Shown piece after piece: positions 32,160 through 43,661 of a stretch of DNA of 64,000 nucleotides; position 1 is the stretch's first letter; every line of letters begins with the position of its first letter. The DNA is from Talpa occidentalis (Eukaryota; Chordata; Mammalia; Eulipotyphla; Talpidae): positions 22,987,784-23,051,783 of the forward strand of contig NW_023602073.1 in NCBI RefSeq assembly GCF_014898055.3. The letters run 5' to 3'. The notes beneath the pieces were generated by a model. The model had not been told where the DNA came from. It searched no databases and was given only the letters and a program-made list of their open reading frames with translations. The position numbers were made by a program, and so were the translations under genes.

Positions 32160-32670
32160 ATATTCTAAGTATACTATGCAATTGACTTAGTTTCTTCTTA
32201 TAACAACTTTCTAGGATAGATGGTTTTATTTTAAATTTTCATTTTAAATTTTAAATTCTTCATTTTCATTTTAAAATGAAGTTGAGGGCCTCCCCAGTGG
32301 TGCAGTGGTTGAGCGCTGGGTTGCGAAGCTGCCCGCAGCCTCTGCAGCGCCGGTTCAATCCCCGGCTGCTCCCCGGCCACCGGAGGAGGGTCCCACATGG
32401 CGCGCAGACCTCTCCTGCCGTCCGCTGCTCCCCTCAGCAGTGTGCTTCGTCAGTCTGCCTGTTCTGCTCCCCGCTCTGGCTCTGGTGAATTCTCTCACCC
32501 TCCCGAGCTTCTGACTATACCCAGGGCTTGTATAAATAAATAAATAAATCTTTAAAAAAATAAAATAAAATAAAATAAAATGAAGTTGAGTGATTACCCA
32601 GTTATATAGTTCAGAAAAGGTAGAACCAGGATTCTGTTTCCTATTCCAGTCTGTGCTCTTAACTATATAT
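32160..32670 (-). mobile_element. MIR split by a young SINE
   Basis: MIR-like antisense sequence (TTCTTCTTATAACAACTTTCTAGGATAGATGG) stops at 32286 and resumes at 32577 (GAGTGATTACCCAGTTATATAG...AACCAGGATTCTG). The SINE at 32287-32576 interrupts it. Confidence 0.6.
32287..32576 (+). mobile_element. tRNA-derived SINE (CG-rich type), near full length
   Basis: Perfect 14-bp target-site duplication AAAATGAAGTTGAG (32273-32286, 32577-32590). Contains GGTTGAGCGCTGGGTTGCGAAG and (TAAA)n. Long A/T tail; one of the youngest copies here. Confidence 0.95.
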
Positions 32671-32679
32671 GTCACTGTA

Positions 32680-32724
32680 AAAATAAATGAATGAATGAAT
32701 GAATAAATAAATAAATAAATAAAA
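32680..32724. repeat. (AATG)n(AATA)n microsatellite
   Basis: About five AATG units followed by about six AATA units. Confidence 0.9.
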
Positions 32725-33875
32725 GATATGGAAAAAATAAAGCCGGTTTGGGAGAAGTGAAGCCAAGTTATATTGTTAACATTTATTGACTCTCTACATG
32801 TAGTCAACATCACAGTAGATAAGAAAGATTAAGAAGGAAGGATAGAAGGTGAAAACCAATTAGTAAAGAAATAAACATTTATTGGTCAAAAGACTAGAAT
32901 TAATGAAAGACAGGAGGCAGAGAGAGGCTAAATTGAAGTCTAATTTTGAAAGCATATATCCAAATCAGTTAAGATAGTTGAACAAACTGTGTTTATCTTA
33001 TAGCCCTGCCACTCAATGCATCTCATTTGAAATGAAAACTCGTGGTGGATAGGAGTTGTACTTCTGGATGGTAGGACCACAACAGTAAACACATGTGGGC
33101 TTAATAAGAAAAACTTGTGTGTATCCATCAATTTCAGTCTGTCAAAATATGTAGAATAGAGAACTTAGCGGTAAGTCTCCGTGGTGTGCTGATGGCATTT
33201 GCTTCCACAGTCATCTGAGTGTCTAAGCTACGTGTCCACAAGCTAAGTGCCAGCTTTGGGGACAGCAGTCTGCCTTGACCCACAGGAGAAGTATCCCTCC
33301 CAAGAAATAAAAGAAACCAATTTCCAAACGAGGGTGTTTTGTTGTTTTTGTTTTTTCCTTTGTTGACTGTATTTCTCATCTGTCTGGCCAGTAAAATTAG
33401 GTGAGGTCTTTCTTCATGGCCATGGACTGTTATTTTCTCATTTCCCTGTGAAACACTGACATCTAGAGGAACTTGAGCAAAGAGTTTCCCAAAAACAGAA
33501 GTTGTCTTTCTCCTTTGCTGTTTCTGGACAGCAATTTCCAGTTGAAGAATTTTCACTTTGTGTTTCTAAGTGATGCGTATCAGCTGCTAAAACAGGAAGC
33601 CTCAGTCTGTGGGGCCATCCTGTTTGTTGTCCAAAAATGAAAATATTTCCTAGTGATCGGAGGGCACAGGACTGTACTGGGTAGTGTGAAGAGCCTGAAA
33701 GATTGTGCTCATCCTCTGTTGATGGATAAAGAGTATCAGGGTGTGCTCCTCAGCAAGATTCACACCGATGACTGAGATGAGCGAGGGGTCTCATTTCATC
33801 AAACGCATTCATTAATTCATCCACTTTAAAAACACTGATCGCTCTCTCCTCCCTGGCCACCTGGAGTCCCGCCAC

Positions 33876-34235
33876 CACCGTGAAGGACACAGTAACTATC
33901 AGGACCAAGATGTTCGTGACCGGTGGAGCAACCACTGATTCAGCAGCAATAAATGGTCATTGAAGGCAACAGCACCTACACTAGAAGTTCAGGGAAAACT
34001 AGCTAAAATGTGCAAGCACAACCCTGCTGTCACCTTTGTTTTTGGATTTGGAACCCATTTTGGAGGTGGCAACACAACTGGCTTTGGCGAGATTTACAAT
34101 CCTTTGGCTGATGCAAAGAAGAATGAACCCAGACAGAGGCACGGTCTGTAGGAAGAGAAAGACCTCAAGAAAATAGTAAAGGGACACAAGAACAATATAA
34201 AGGAAGTCAGGGGGACCCCAGAGGCCGGCGTTTGT
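33876..34235 (+). pseudogene. RPS24 processed pseudogene
   Basis: An intronless, decayed copy of the mRNA for ribosomal protein S24 (small 40S subunit). Recognisable parts are GACACAGTAACTATCAGGACC near the start, then a frame reading [20 protein letters not shown] and [12 protein letters not shown], then AAGACCTCAAGAAA and GTCAGGGGGAC. The start codon is GTG. A deletion after AAATGGTCATTGA removes about five codons, and an early stop follows RHGL where the parent gene continues. The copy ends abruptly near 34235, where an L1 fragment follows, and no poly-A tail remains. It cannot make S24. It sits antisense to MYLK4 in an upstream intron or the 5' flank. Confidence 0.92.
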
Positions 34236-34254
34236 GCTCCACATACCCACATAT

Positions 34255-34668
34255 TCACCCTCTAGTAGCTTCAATGCTACAGTCAGATTTCTAGGGTTTG
34301 TTTTTTCAGTTCCTTTGTTTTGTTTCTTCATATTCCACATATGAATGAAACCATCTGGTATTTAGCTTTCTTTTTTAGCATAATTGCCTCTGGTTCCATC
34401 CTAATCGCAAGTAGCAAGAGTTCATCTTTTTTATAGCTGAGTAGTATTCCACTGTGCATATCTTCCTAATCCACACTTCTGTCATTGGGCACTTAGGTTG
34501 TTTCCATAACTTGTCTATTATAAAGTGTGCTGTAATGAATATAGGAGTCATCTATTCCTTCAAATTAGTGTTTTTACATTCTTTAGGTGCATACCTAGGA
34601 GAGGAATTGCTGGATCATATGGTAGATCTATTCTTAATAATTTGAGAATCTGCCATTCTGTGTTTTTT
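34255..34668 (-). mobile_element. LINE-1 3' fragment, antisense (first part)
   Basis: CTTCATATTCCACATATGAATGAAACCATCTGG, GAGTAGTATTCCACTGTGC and TTGCTGGATCATATGGTAG mark the reverse strand of the ORF2 end. It continues at 34936-35010 after a SINE insertion. Confidence 0.9.
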
Positions 34669-34935
34669 AAGATTTATTTTATTTATTTTTGCATAGAAAA
34701 ACTGGGCTGTAGGCCAGAGGTGTGGAGGGTAAAAGGATTCACCAGAGACGGAGTAGGGAATAGAACAGGCAGATCTACTGAAATACACTGCTGAGGGGAG
34801 CAGTGGGCAAGACAGGAGAGGTCTGCTGTGCCATATGGGTCATCTCCCTTGCTGGGGATGGAACTCAGGCCATTGCAGTGGTCCTTCTCGGTGGTAGCAC
34901 TGAGACTTAACCCCTAGACCACCAGGAAGGCGCCC
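34669..34935 (-). mobile_element. tRNA-derived SINE inserted in L1, antisense
   Basis: TTAAGATTTATTTTATTTATTTTTGCATAG at the left, CCCCTAGACCACCAGGAAGGCGCC at the right. L1 sequence continues on both sides (CTGCCATTCTGTG / CATACTGTTTCCCAAGGGG). Confidence 0.9.
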
Positions 34936-35010
34936 TCCCCCATACTGTTTCCCAAGGGGCTGGACAAGTCTATATTCCCACCAACAGTTTTTATGAGGGT
35001 TCAGGATTCA
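34936..35010 (-). mobile_element. LINE-1 fragment, antisense (second part)
   Basis: TGTTTCCCAAGGGGCTGGACAAG and ATTCCCACCAACAGTTTTTATGAGGGTTC continue the L1 interrupted at 34668. Confidence 0.85.
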
Positions 35011-35599
35011 TAGCTCCAATGACTATTTTGACAACTGCATGCATTGTATACATGTGTTTCAATTTTACTTACTGTCATAGAATCAAGACTGGATTAGTAA
35101 GACAACATCAGTCCTCAGGTGTGTGCTGAGTAGGGTGACTCACCCCTGTACCACTAGCCCATCCCAGAGCTATTCCAAAACTCTGTTCTTCCTAAAAGTG
35201 AGGAAATAACCAAAAGGGAAAGGAATTCAACTGGACAACTTTTCCTTGTCCTTCTTTCATTCCCATTCAATAAAAATCAATTCTAAAAAAAATCCTAAAC
35301 TAGATTTCACCATAAAAGAACCGAAAGGCCAAGATACTGGCTGCTCCCTGAAGCCCCCATAGTGCTGTCACCATTTTCTAGGTTGTTCCACCATCCACTG
35401 ACATGCCTGCCCCTCCCCTGCAATGTGGGCCCAGATCTTGACTTTTGCTGCCCTAGGGACACCGCACAGGGTGGTCAGGATTCCAAAAATGCTTGATAAG
35501 CCCATGAGCAAGGGAAGATGTGCTTCCAGGACTGGCTTTCACTGTGTGAACATTCATCACTGGAAAATCAGACTGAGAACAAACATCCTCCATGCCCAT

Positions 35600-36220
35600 T
35601 ATGGGTGAATGAGAGAAGTTGGGGTGTATCCTAGGTATCTACTCAAAGGACACAAAAACATTAATTCAAAAGGACACCTGCACCCCTATGTTTGTTGCAG
35701 CACTATTTACAATTGGAAAGCTATGGAAACAACCCAAATGCCCAAAAATGGATGACTGGATCAAGAAGATGTGGTACATATACACAATGGAATATTACTC
35801 AGCAATCTAAAAAGATAAACTCATGCCACTTGGAGCAACCTGGATGGAGCTGGAAGGGATCATGCTCAATGAAATGAGCCAGAAAGAAAAACAGAAATAT
35901 CGAATGGTCTCACTTATAAGAGGAATGTAGAGGATCCAAATAAGGGATCAGAGGGGAAAAAAGTAATTATAATAAAGTGAAAATCAAAATCAACAAGCAA
36001 CTATAAACCAGAGACATTCTGCAGCGGGGGAGAAGAGAGTAGGATAAAACAGAGGTGGGAAGAGCACAAGGGACTATGGTGATGGTTCGTGGGTGAATGG
36101 TGGTGGGAATTTCACAGGGACTATAACCAAGATGAGAAAGCATACATTGTACAAAAATGAAGAACGATGTAAAAATATACAAAAAATAAAAAATATAATA
36201 AAAAAAGAAGTTAGGATGTA
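35600..36220 (+). mobile_element. LINE-1 3' end
   Basis: ORF2 C-terminal coding remnant (frame 35619-35810 reads [20 protein letters not shown], then MEYYSAI and a stop) followed by the 3' UTR and an A-rich tail (AAAAAATAAAAAATATAATAAAAAAAG). 5' truncated, no full ORF. Confidence 0.95.
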
Positions 36221-36450
36221 AGTACAACCAACATGGAGGGACCTGGAAAGTATTATGCTGATTGAGGTCAGTCAGACAAGGAAAGACAATACTGGAAGGT
36301 CTCACTTATATGTGGAATCAAAAAATAATAACAAACTCATTGGAAAAAGAGATCAGACTTGTGGGTCCCAGGGGCAGGGGGTTAAGTGAGAGGGACGTGG
36401 AGGCAGGTGGCCAACGGGAACGAACTTCCAGTTGTGAGATGAGAGAGCAA
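36221..36450 (+). mobile_element. Older LINE-1 3' fragment
   Basis: CAACATGGAGGGACCTGGAAAGTATTATGC and CTCACTTATATGTGGAATCAAAAAATAATA are typical L1 ORF2 end and 3' UTR. It lies directly after the younger copy. Confidence 0.85.
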
Positions 36451-37759
36451 ATGATGACTCTAGCTGACCCTGCTGCGTGACTTACAGAAAAGTTGTTTAA
36501 CCACTAGGATCTTTCTTCTTTTTCTTTCTTTTTTTAAAATTGTAATTATAGGAGGAAATGGATGTTAGGTGAAACTTCTGTGGTCCTCCCTTCACCATCG
36601 ATGTCAATCAAACTATCTTGAGCTGCACATCTGGAGCTTAAACGGTGAGGAATGTCAATTATTTCTTGATAAGACTGGAAGAAAGACAGACAAGCCCCAG
36701 CATCCTCTGAAATGCGTGTCTGTTGCTGGCATTATTATTCTTTGCATCACTTAACTGGTGTTAAATGAGCTCACAGTCAGGCATTTGGGGATTATAGAAA
36801 ATTGTTCATTTATCACCACATATGGGACATGACTGGACAAATTACAGACCCCAAGCTAAGGACTGTTCATATTATTGTTTATGGAGATGCCAAGACGAAC
36901 ACTCTAGTGATTTTAATCTAATGCCTAGATATAGGAGAACAAAATGATAGCAATGGATAATGGCTTGGTTAAGCTTTGATTCAGCTCCTCATGGGCAGAG
37001 GAAAATTAAATCATAAAAGAACACAAAAAGGAGAATTCTCAGAAGAAATATTCAAGCTGCATTTCCTTGCCTGAGCACAGAAGACCATTCTAGACATCCC
37101 TGGTACCGTAAATCTATTTCTCTTCATTCTCAGCGCACACTCAAATTCTCTGTGCATTAAGCAAGAAAGCACCCTCAGGTCCCTGGCTGATGAGAGGAAT
37201 TCTCATAAATCATCACCTGTGTCATGGTCTGTGGGGTCTGGCATGAAATAGGCAGGACAGGATCTGATGGACCGAATCCAGGAACAGAGAGTGTTAGCCT
37301 TGACCTTGGGCCATAGTGAGCAGCCCTCCTGGGCAGCTGAAACATCAAAAAGGACCAGTCACCTGAGAAAATAATCCCGCCAGGAAAATGGAAGGCTTTC
37401 GAGGCACCCACAATCACATAGACAGTGCTTCATTCAGAAACCAAGGACCCGGACTCCCCAAGAATACAGATCAACAAAGCCGGAAATGAAAGCCTTGATT
37501 CTAGAAAGTCTAAGTGGGCCATCTGGCAGGTGAAGACACGTGGCTAATGTTACTTCTATTCTATTATAAAATGGATGAGCAATGCTATTAAAAAAAAAAA
37601 AACTGCTACCACATTCAACAGCCTCCTCTTGTGAGACAAGACGAAGAACATGCCTGTCAGAGCTACTCAAGCAGATGGTTCCTTTAGTGACCATGGACTT
37701 TTTCCCTCTCATATTTTATTGATTTGCCACTAGTCTACATAGCTCAATAATTTGGGGAA
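36451..37759. other. No gene or clear repeat seen
   Basis: Mixed unique sequence; open frames are short and unrecognised. Confidence 0.5.
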
Positions 37760-38060
37760 ATACAACTTCAGCCTCCACCAAGGCCCCAGAGCCCATGTCC
37801 GCCCCCTGCCCGCCCCTTCCCACCCCTTCCTTCTCTCTCTCCTCTCCAGTAGCCAATTTTTCAGAGTCTTAGAATTATTCTTGTTTTGCCAGTTTGTTCT
37901 CTTTAGTTATTTACATCCTGCAAATGAGAGACCCAAGCAGGGAGCTGTCTCCCTCTCTGACTTATTTCACTGGGCATCACCCCCCAGGTTCACCATGTTG
38001 TCCCCACACACTTGCAGGTTGTCTCACCCCAATGACCCCCACCCCCCACCCCCCATGATG
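37760..38060 (-). mobile_element. LINE-1 3' fragment, antisense
   Basis: TTCTCTTTAGTTATTTACATCCTGCAAATGAGAG, CTCTCTGACTTATTTCACTGGGCATCACC and CACCATGTTGTCC match the reversed L1 3' region. Confidence 0.75.
38027..38054 (-). other. G-quadruplex-type motif on the MYLK4 strand
   Basis: The plus strand reads CCCC-AATGA-CCCCC-A-CCCCCC-A-CCCCCC, so the minus strand, and any MYLK4 pre-mRNA here, carries four G-runs. Confidence 0.6.
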
Positions 38061-38684
38061 GCCAAGATCATATGGGCCACGTGTTGGGTTCCTGAGGAGG
38101 TGTGGAAAGGCCAAGGTCGAGGGGCAGGGTGAAGGACAGAGCTGTGACCCAAGCCGCTGACCCCTCCATCCGCCCAGCCTCCATCAGGGCTGGCTGCGCA
38201 TCAGAGCTCCAGATTATGGAAACTCTTCCCTCTCCTCCATTCTGCTCTCCAGCCTGCCTTTCTCAATTTTAAACCAACTAGTTGGACTTCACCTGGGGAA
38301 AATTAAGCCTCTGCACTAGTCACATGAGATTACTTTGGGCATAAGATATGATTTTTCCTTCATCTTCTATCAGATGGATGGACTTACCCATGATGTCTTA
38401 TACCAGATTCATATTATTTTCATTCCTGCTTGTTGCCACCTTTCCTGTCCTCCCCAAACAGAAAATGCTGAACCCCCTGGTTTGCAACTGCTTTTTTAAA
38501 TTTCCCACATTTTTTTTCATGCATGACTTGGCTTGGCCTCGGGTCCGGCTTGCCACCCCCACCTTTCAGCTTAAACTCTCCTTTGCTCTGACGTGGTGGG
38601 TCCTCGCTGCCTTGGGGAGGGCTGCCAGAGAGTTATTGGTGCCTGGGGCCTACCCCTAAGGAAGGGGTTGAGCCTGGACACTTT

Positions 38685-38755
38685 AAATTGTAGTAACATT
38701 GGTTTACACCATTATTTGTGTTTTCAAGCATAGGGTCTCCCCCACTCAGGTTAGA
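38685..38755 (-). mobile_element. Small LINE-1 3' terminal fragment
   Basis: AACATTGGTTTACACCATTATTTGTG...CAAGCATAGGG parallels the left end of the L1 at 10170 (CATTGGTTTACATTACATCATG...GCATAGG). Confidence 0.55.
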
Positions 38756-40114
38756 CACTCTTTTTTTAAGGCTCCACACCCAAGTGGTTCTATCAACTGA
38801 AAGAACTGGAGCTCTGGCACCCATCATTTTGGTGGCATTATTATTGTTATTATAAATTATTATTATGCTTGACAACCATTTGGAATGATAGTAATAACAC
38901 TAGAGACACCTCAGTTTTTCTCTTAGTCCTTGGCTCCTCCCACCCACCAGCAAGTGTCTGGGGTGGGTTATCCAGCCACCTCCCCTCTTTTCCCCCCAGG
39001 GACATGTATGCAGAAGTGAGTCTCACACCATTTGCCCCCAAGACCACAATATCTCCCAAAATGACTCCAGACAAACCAGTAAAAATACAATCTGCCAACC
39101 TTGCCCCCGTCCTTAGCCTGAAATTCCCTGCCTTCATCCAGGTCAAAATTTAGTGATTGAAAGTGATTTAATTCCTCCATCAAAATGGAGGTGAACCTTA
39201 GCCTTAAGGTGGAGAAACACCACTTTCCAGTGCATAAGATTATTTACAACACTTTACACAAAAACTTATGTTGAAACCATTGGTCATTCCAGGCCACTTG
39301 GCTTTCTTGGAATTCTGTCTCCAGAATAGTCCCTGAGCACTTCAAAATGCAGGCAGCCAGGTTGCTAAGAAATGACAACTCTGTGTGTGTGTATGTGAGA
39401 GAGAGACAGAGACAGAGAGACAAAGAGGCAAAGAGAGACAGGGTGAGAGGACCCAATCTCAAAAGTGTGGCGAAATGGGGTTACAGCTCCTTGATACTCT
39501 TTTGATTCCAGTGAGTCTGACTTGGTAAAATTCCTCTTTTACACCATACAAGACCAAACCTTGGAATGTTTGCACATGAAATTTACAGTGTTTTCTCATC
39601 ACCTAATAAAATGCTTTGATTTCTTCCCGCCGCAGACAGTTTTATAAGCATTCATTTCGCATGGTGTTCTCAGTATGCTTTTTAATTTTTATTTTAAGTT
39701 CGCTTTTATCACTCCATCTCCTGTCTCCTGCTCCAGGAAAGTCGCCAGGGTTTAGTTCAGTCTCTCCCCACAGGCTGGCTTGTGGAGGTGGTGAGAAGGC
39801 TCCAGGGGAATTCACTGTTTCCTAAGGTGAGGTGACGGCAGGCCCCTTGGGTTGTAAAGTGAGTGCAGAGATTTGAACTTTGATTCACTGAGCAAAATAT
39901 TTAACCTCCTAATTATTGACCTCCCCACATCTTCCAGTACAGCAAATTCTATATGCACACTGCACAGCACTGGCAGACTGGTTTTTAGAAGCTTTCTCTG
40001 AAAGCTGAAAAATGTGAAGTTCCCAAGCTCTTCAGAAGTCTCTAAATTTGGAAGATCTGATACAAACTCTGCAGATAGGAACTAATCTGGTGTTTCTATC
40101 CCCAAATATTTAAC
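38756..40114. other. No gene seen
   Basis: Unique sequence apart from the GT/GA repeat. Open frames at 39146-38850 and elsewhere are unrecognised. Confidence 0.5.
39381..39440. repeat. (GT)n(GA)n simple repeat
   Basis: CTGTGTGTGTGTATGTGAGAGAGAGACAGAGACAGAGAG followed by a purine-rich stretch. Confidence 0.9.
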
Positions 40115-40270
40115 TAGCTAGTCTCTTCTCAAAGTAGGGTCCATGGACCAGCTGCAACAGTAGCAGCTGAGAGCTTGTGAGACATATCAGCCCCTCCCCT
40201 ACACCTATCCAGTCAGAACCAATGCCCAGCTGGTCCTGTGCACAGGAGCATTCCAGAAGCATTGACCTAG
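40115..40270 (+). mobile_element. MER20/MER5-type hAT fossil
   Basis: TTCTCAAAGTAGGGTCCATGGACCAGCTGCAACAG...GAACCAATGCCCAGCTGG follows the non-autonomous hAT layout (TTCTCAAAGTGTGGTCC...). Confidence 0.7.
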
Positions 40271-40621
40271 ATTAACATATGCAACAACTTGGTAAGAAGG
40301 GATATTATTTGCCAGGGCCTCCTGTGTTTAATGAAATCTTGCCTCCATCTGCTTTAGGTTTGTGAAGGGAAGGACAGGGCAGGAAGGAGGAAGGAACCAA
40401 GGCAACCTAAGCTGGTTTGGATGTCAGCCTTGAGGGGCATAGCCAGGGCAGTGCCACTGTGTAGACTGCCAGTGAGCTTCACAGAATGTCCAGGATCTTG
40501 ACACAGACCCAGGAGGCCTATAGGGGCTCAAAAGAGAATGCAAGATTCAATATCATGTACCAGACCAGAACTGGGGTCTATCAGTTACCCAAACTCAGCC
40601 TCCAAGAAAAGCTGTAGTGTG

Positions 40622-40870
40622 ATAATTAGGATATGGACTGAAGAGTTGTATCCCCTGCAAATTCACATATCAAAGCCCTAAGTCCCAATAGAATGCTATT
40701 AGAAGGTGGGGTCTTTAGGAGGTAATTAGGTTTTGATGAAGTCATGAGGCTGGAGTTCCTATGATGAAATTAGGGACTTTATAAAGAGGAAGAAGAGAAA
40801 CCAGGGTGTTCCTCTTACTCTCTCCCTCACCCATGTGAGGACACAGAGAGAAGGTGACTGAGTCACCTCA
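40622..40870 (+). mobile_element. MLT1-like (ERVL-MaLR) LTR
   Basis: TATGGACTGAAGAGTTGTATCCCCTGCAAATTCACATATC, GGTGGGGTCTTTAGGAGGTAATTAGG, GACTTTATAAAGAGGAAGAAGAGA and CATGTGAGGACACAGAGAGAAGG occur in the order of MLT1 LTRs. Solo LTR, no internal genes. Confidence 0.75.
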
Positions 40871-41819
40871 ATGTCATCTACCAGAACTTTCCACTTCTCT
40901 CTAGGGTTTACCAGTTGCCCAAACTCAACCTCCAAGAAAATTGTTTGTTGTTTTGTTGTTCATTGTGGTGTCCTGCCTCAGCAGGTGAGGACTTTGCCTC
41001 TGCAGAGTTTTGGGGGTCTCCCTACAGTGTTGGGTGCTGATGATATGGAGGGAGTTCTCTTAGGGACCCCATCAACTGTTTCATATTTGCACTTACTTCA
41101 AAGGGAAGAGGGTGTTATGGGCACAGTGGTGGGGTTCTTCTGGTATTTCTTCTCAGACCATGCCCAGAGGGAGTGACAGTGACATGGGGCTGGGGTTAGA
41201 AGACCTGGCTCTCCTGTTCCTTTTCAAATTCATGGTCTACATCAGTTCCTACCATCAGTCTGTCCTCTCTCTTTAAACAGGGAGCTTTACTTGCTAATGC
41301 AAATAAAAATAGGCTCTCTTTCTAAAGCAAAACACAACAAAAAGGGTAGCATTTTAATGATGGAAATCGGCTATTTACTTTCCATGCTGACTGGACACAG
41401 AAAAAGAAAAACATTTGAAAAATCATCTGAGACTTAACACCACAGATTGAAATTAAGTTTTAGGAAGAAAAGATGATAAAGGAAGAAATTTGCCTCACCA
41501 CTCAGTTAGTCAGATACATACTTGGTTTTGGATCCCCTACTACACCATTTACCACAAAAGAACACAATATTTTAAAGATTCAAAATCAGACAAAGAACTA
41601 GAAAACCTACTAAACCATAAAAACCCTCTTGAATTTGAAGCGCCATGAAAGGGTAGGTTACCCAAGCAGCTCAACGGATGAGATGAGAAAATGAGATTCA
41701 ACCCCACTAATTCGCCTAATTATAGGAGATTTTAATAATGTTGGAAAGGTTTCTGCTAAAGGGTGTTGATAATCCTGGTGGACTTTTCCCCATAACCACT
41801 TTTCCTTAAAAATATAATG
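40871..41819. other. No gene seen
   Basis: Unique sequence between the LTR and the L1 fragment. The 101-codon frame at 40871-41176 is unrecognised. Confidence 0.45.
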
Positions 41820-41975
41820 GGGGGTGGGATGGTGATGGTCTATAGTAGAGGATTATGGGTGCCTGGTGGTGTGTGGAGGGTGGTAAGGTAAATCTAAAGG
41901 GGTGCGATCCTATATCTCTAAATCTCATACAATGTTGTAAGCCAATGTTGCCTCAATTAAATAAATAAACATATG
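41820..41975 (+). mobile_element. LINE-1 3' terminal fragment
   Basis: GGTGATGGTCTATAG...ACAATGTTGTAAGCCAATGTTGCCTCAATTAAATAAATAAAC is an L1 3' UTR end with an A-rich tail. Confidence 0.65.
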
Positions 41976-42329
41976 AAGTGGACTATGTAAACAAAAATAT
42001 TTTAATTTTCATATACATACACATACATAGACAGACATAGACAGGACATTGGGCATGCATTTGCTAGTGTTATATTCTCTCATTAGACATCCACCCACCA
42101 CAATACATTTTTGAAATGTACACATACTTCTCAATATTCCCTTTGTGTGACAGATTCCTATGATGTTTGGAAGAAGCAGGCAACTATTAATTCCTTTATG
42201 TTAGATTTTGGCATAAGTGGAGTTGAATCTATGTTTGGTTTCGGATTGCTATAATGAGAAGTACATAAGTCAAAAAAAAAACTTTAAAATGACTGTTTTT
42301 GTTTGGAAGGGGAAAATCCTTTTCAAATA

Positions 42330-43103
42330 AGACCTAATAATGGACAAAATTTAAAAAACTCTGTTAGTTTCTTGTTCAATATCACTTATAATCAAGGAAA
42401 TGCAAATCAAAACTGCAATGAGATACCACCTCAAACCAGTGAGAATGACCCATATTTTAAAAACTGGTAGCAACAAATGCTGGCGAGGGTATGGAGAAAA
42501 AGGAACCATCTTACACAGCTGGTGGGAATGCAAGCTGGTCCAATCACTATGGAAAGCTGTGTGGAGGACCCTCAAAACACTAAAAATGGAGCTACCATAT
42601 GACCCAATGATTCCACTCCTGTGGCTCTACCCAAAGGACTCAAAACACCAATCCAAAAGGAAACCTGCACTCCTATGTTTATTGCAGCACTGTTTACAAT
42701 AGCTAAGATATGGGAACAACCTACATGCCACAACTGATGATCAAGAAAATGTGGTCTAGCTATACAGTGGAATACTACTCAGCAATCAAAAAGATAAACT
42801 CATGTCATTTGCAGCAACAAGGATGGAGCTGGAAGGGATTACACTCAGTGAAATAAGTCAGAAGGAAAATTAAAAATATCAGAAGGTCCAATTACAGGAG
42901 GAATACAGGGAAACTGAACAAAGGATCAAGAAAAAGTCAAAACCTACAGACAAACCATAGATCTGTGGCTCATAGCAGAGGAGTGGGAGAGAAAGTGGTC
43001 AAAAGAGGAAGGGACTAGCACAAGGGAATATAGTGATGGTCACGAGTGCTGTGGTGGTGGGAGAATAATGGGGACTACATCTTAGGGGAGAAATCAAATA
43101 TTG
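42330..43103 (+). mobile_element. LINE-1 3' part (before SINE)
   Basis: ORF2 remnant frame 42400-42702 reads [20 protein letters not shown] and ends LLQHCLQ. Then GGAATACTACTCAGCAATCAAAAAGATAAA and a 3' UTR. Interrupted at 43104. Confidence 0.95.
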
Positions 43104-43374
43104 TGGGCCTCCCTGGTGGCGCAGCAGTCAAGTGCTGGGCTGCAAAGCTGCCCACAGCCTCTGCAGTGCTGGTTCGATCCCCGGCCACCGTCGAGGGTCC
43201 CACATGGCACACAGACCTCTCCTGCCGCGCCCACTGCTCCCCTCAGCAGTGTATTTCGGTCAGTCTGCCTGTTCTGTTCCCCGCTCTGACTCTGGTGAAT
43301 TCTCTCACCCTCCCGCGCTTCTGACTGTATCCAGTGATTATATAAATAAATAAATAAAATCTTTTTTAAAAAAA
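43104..43374 (+). mobile_element. tRNA-derived SINE (CG-rich) inserted in L1
   Basis: Perfect 14-bp duplication GAAATCAAATATTG (43090-43103, 43375-43388). Full head and tail. Confidence 0.95.
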
Positions 43375-43440
43375 GAAATCAAATATTGCACAAAAATGAA
43401 TGATGGTGTGAGAATTAATTAATTAGTTCATTAATAAAAT
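43375..43440 (+). mobile_element. LINE-1 3' end (after SINE)
   Basis: GCACAAAAATGAATGATGG...TTAATAAAATGGGGG completes the L1 3' UTR. Confidence 0.85.
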
Positions 43441-43626
43441 GGGGGAGAAAAGAAAACTCTGTTAGCACCTTCAGTAAGTACCTAGAGGATCTTTAGCCTG
43501 AGGCTCATGGCATCTGAGAACTAGAAGGTGCTGGCTCATTCTCCTTGGGTTGTGGAGGGCACCACTTGCAGTTTTCTGTGGAAGAGAAAGGAGAACTACA
43601 TCCGCATCGCCACAGGAAACAGAAAC

Positions 43627-43661
43627 AATAATGATGATGATGATGGTGATGATGATGATGC
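43627..43661. repeat. (GAT)n microsatellite
   Basis: About eleven ATG/GAT units with one GGT change. Confidence 0.9.

Larger units (their letters stand above)
30811..33870 (-). other. MYLK4 upstream intron, proximal part
   Basis: Besides the repeats listed there is unique sequence. A 140-codon open frame at 33556-33134 on the gene's strand (starting MKILQLEIAVQKQQRRKTTS) has no recognised relative and no convincing splice donor, so it is not called as an exon. Confidence 0.5.
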
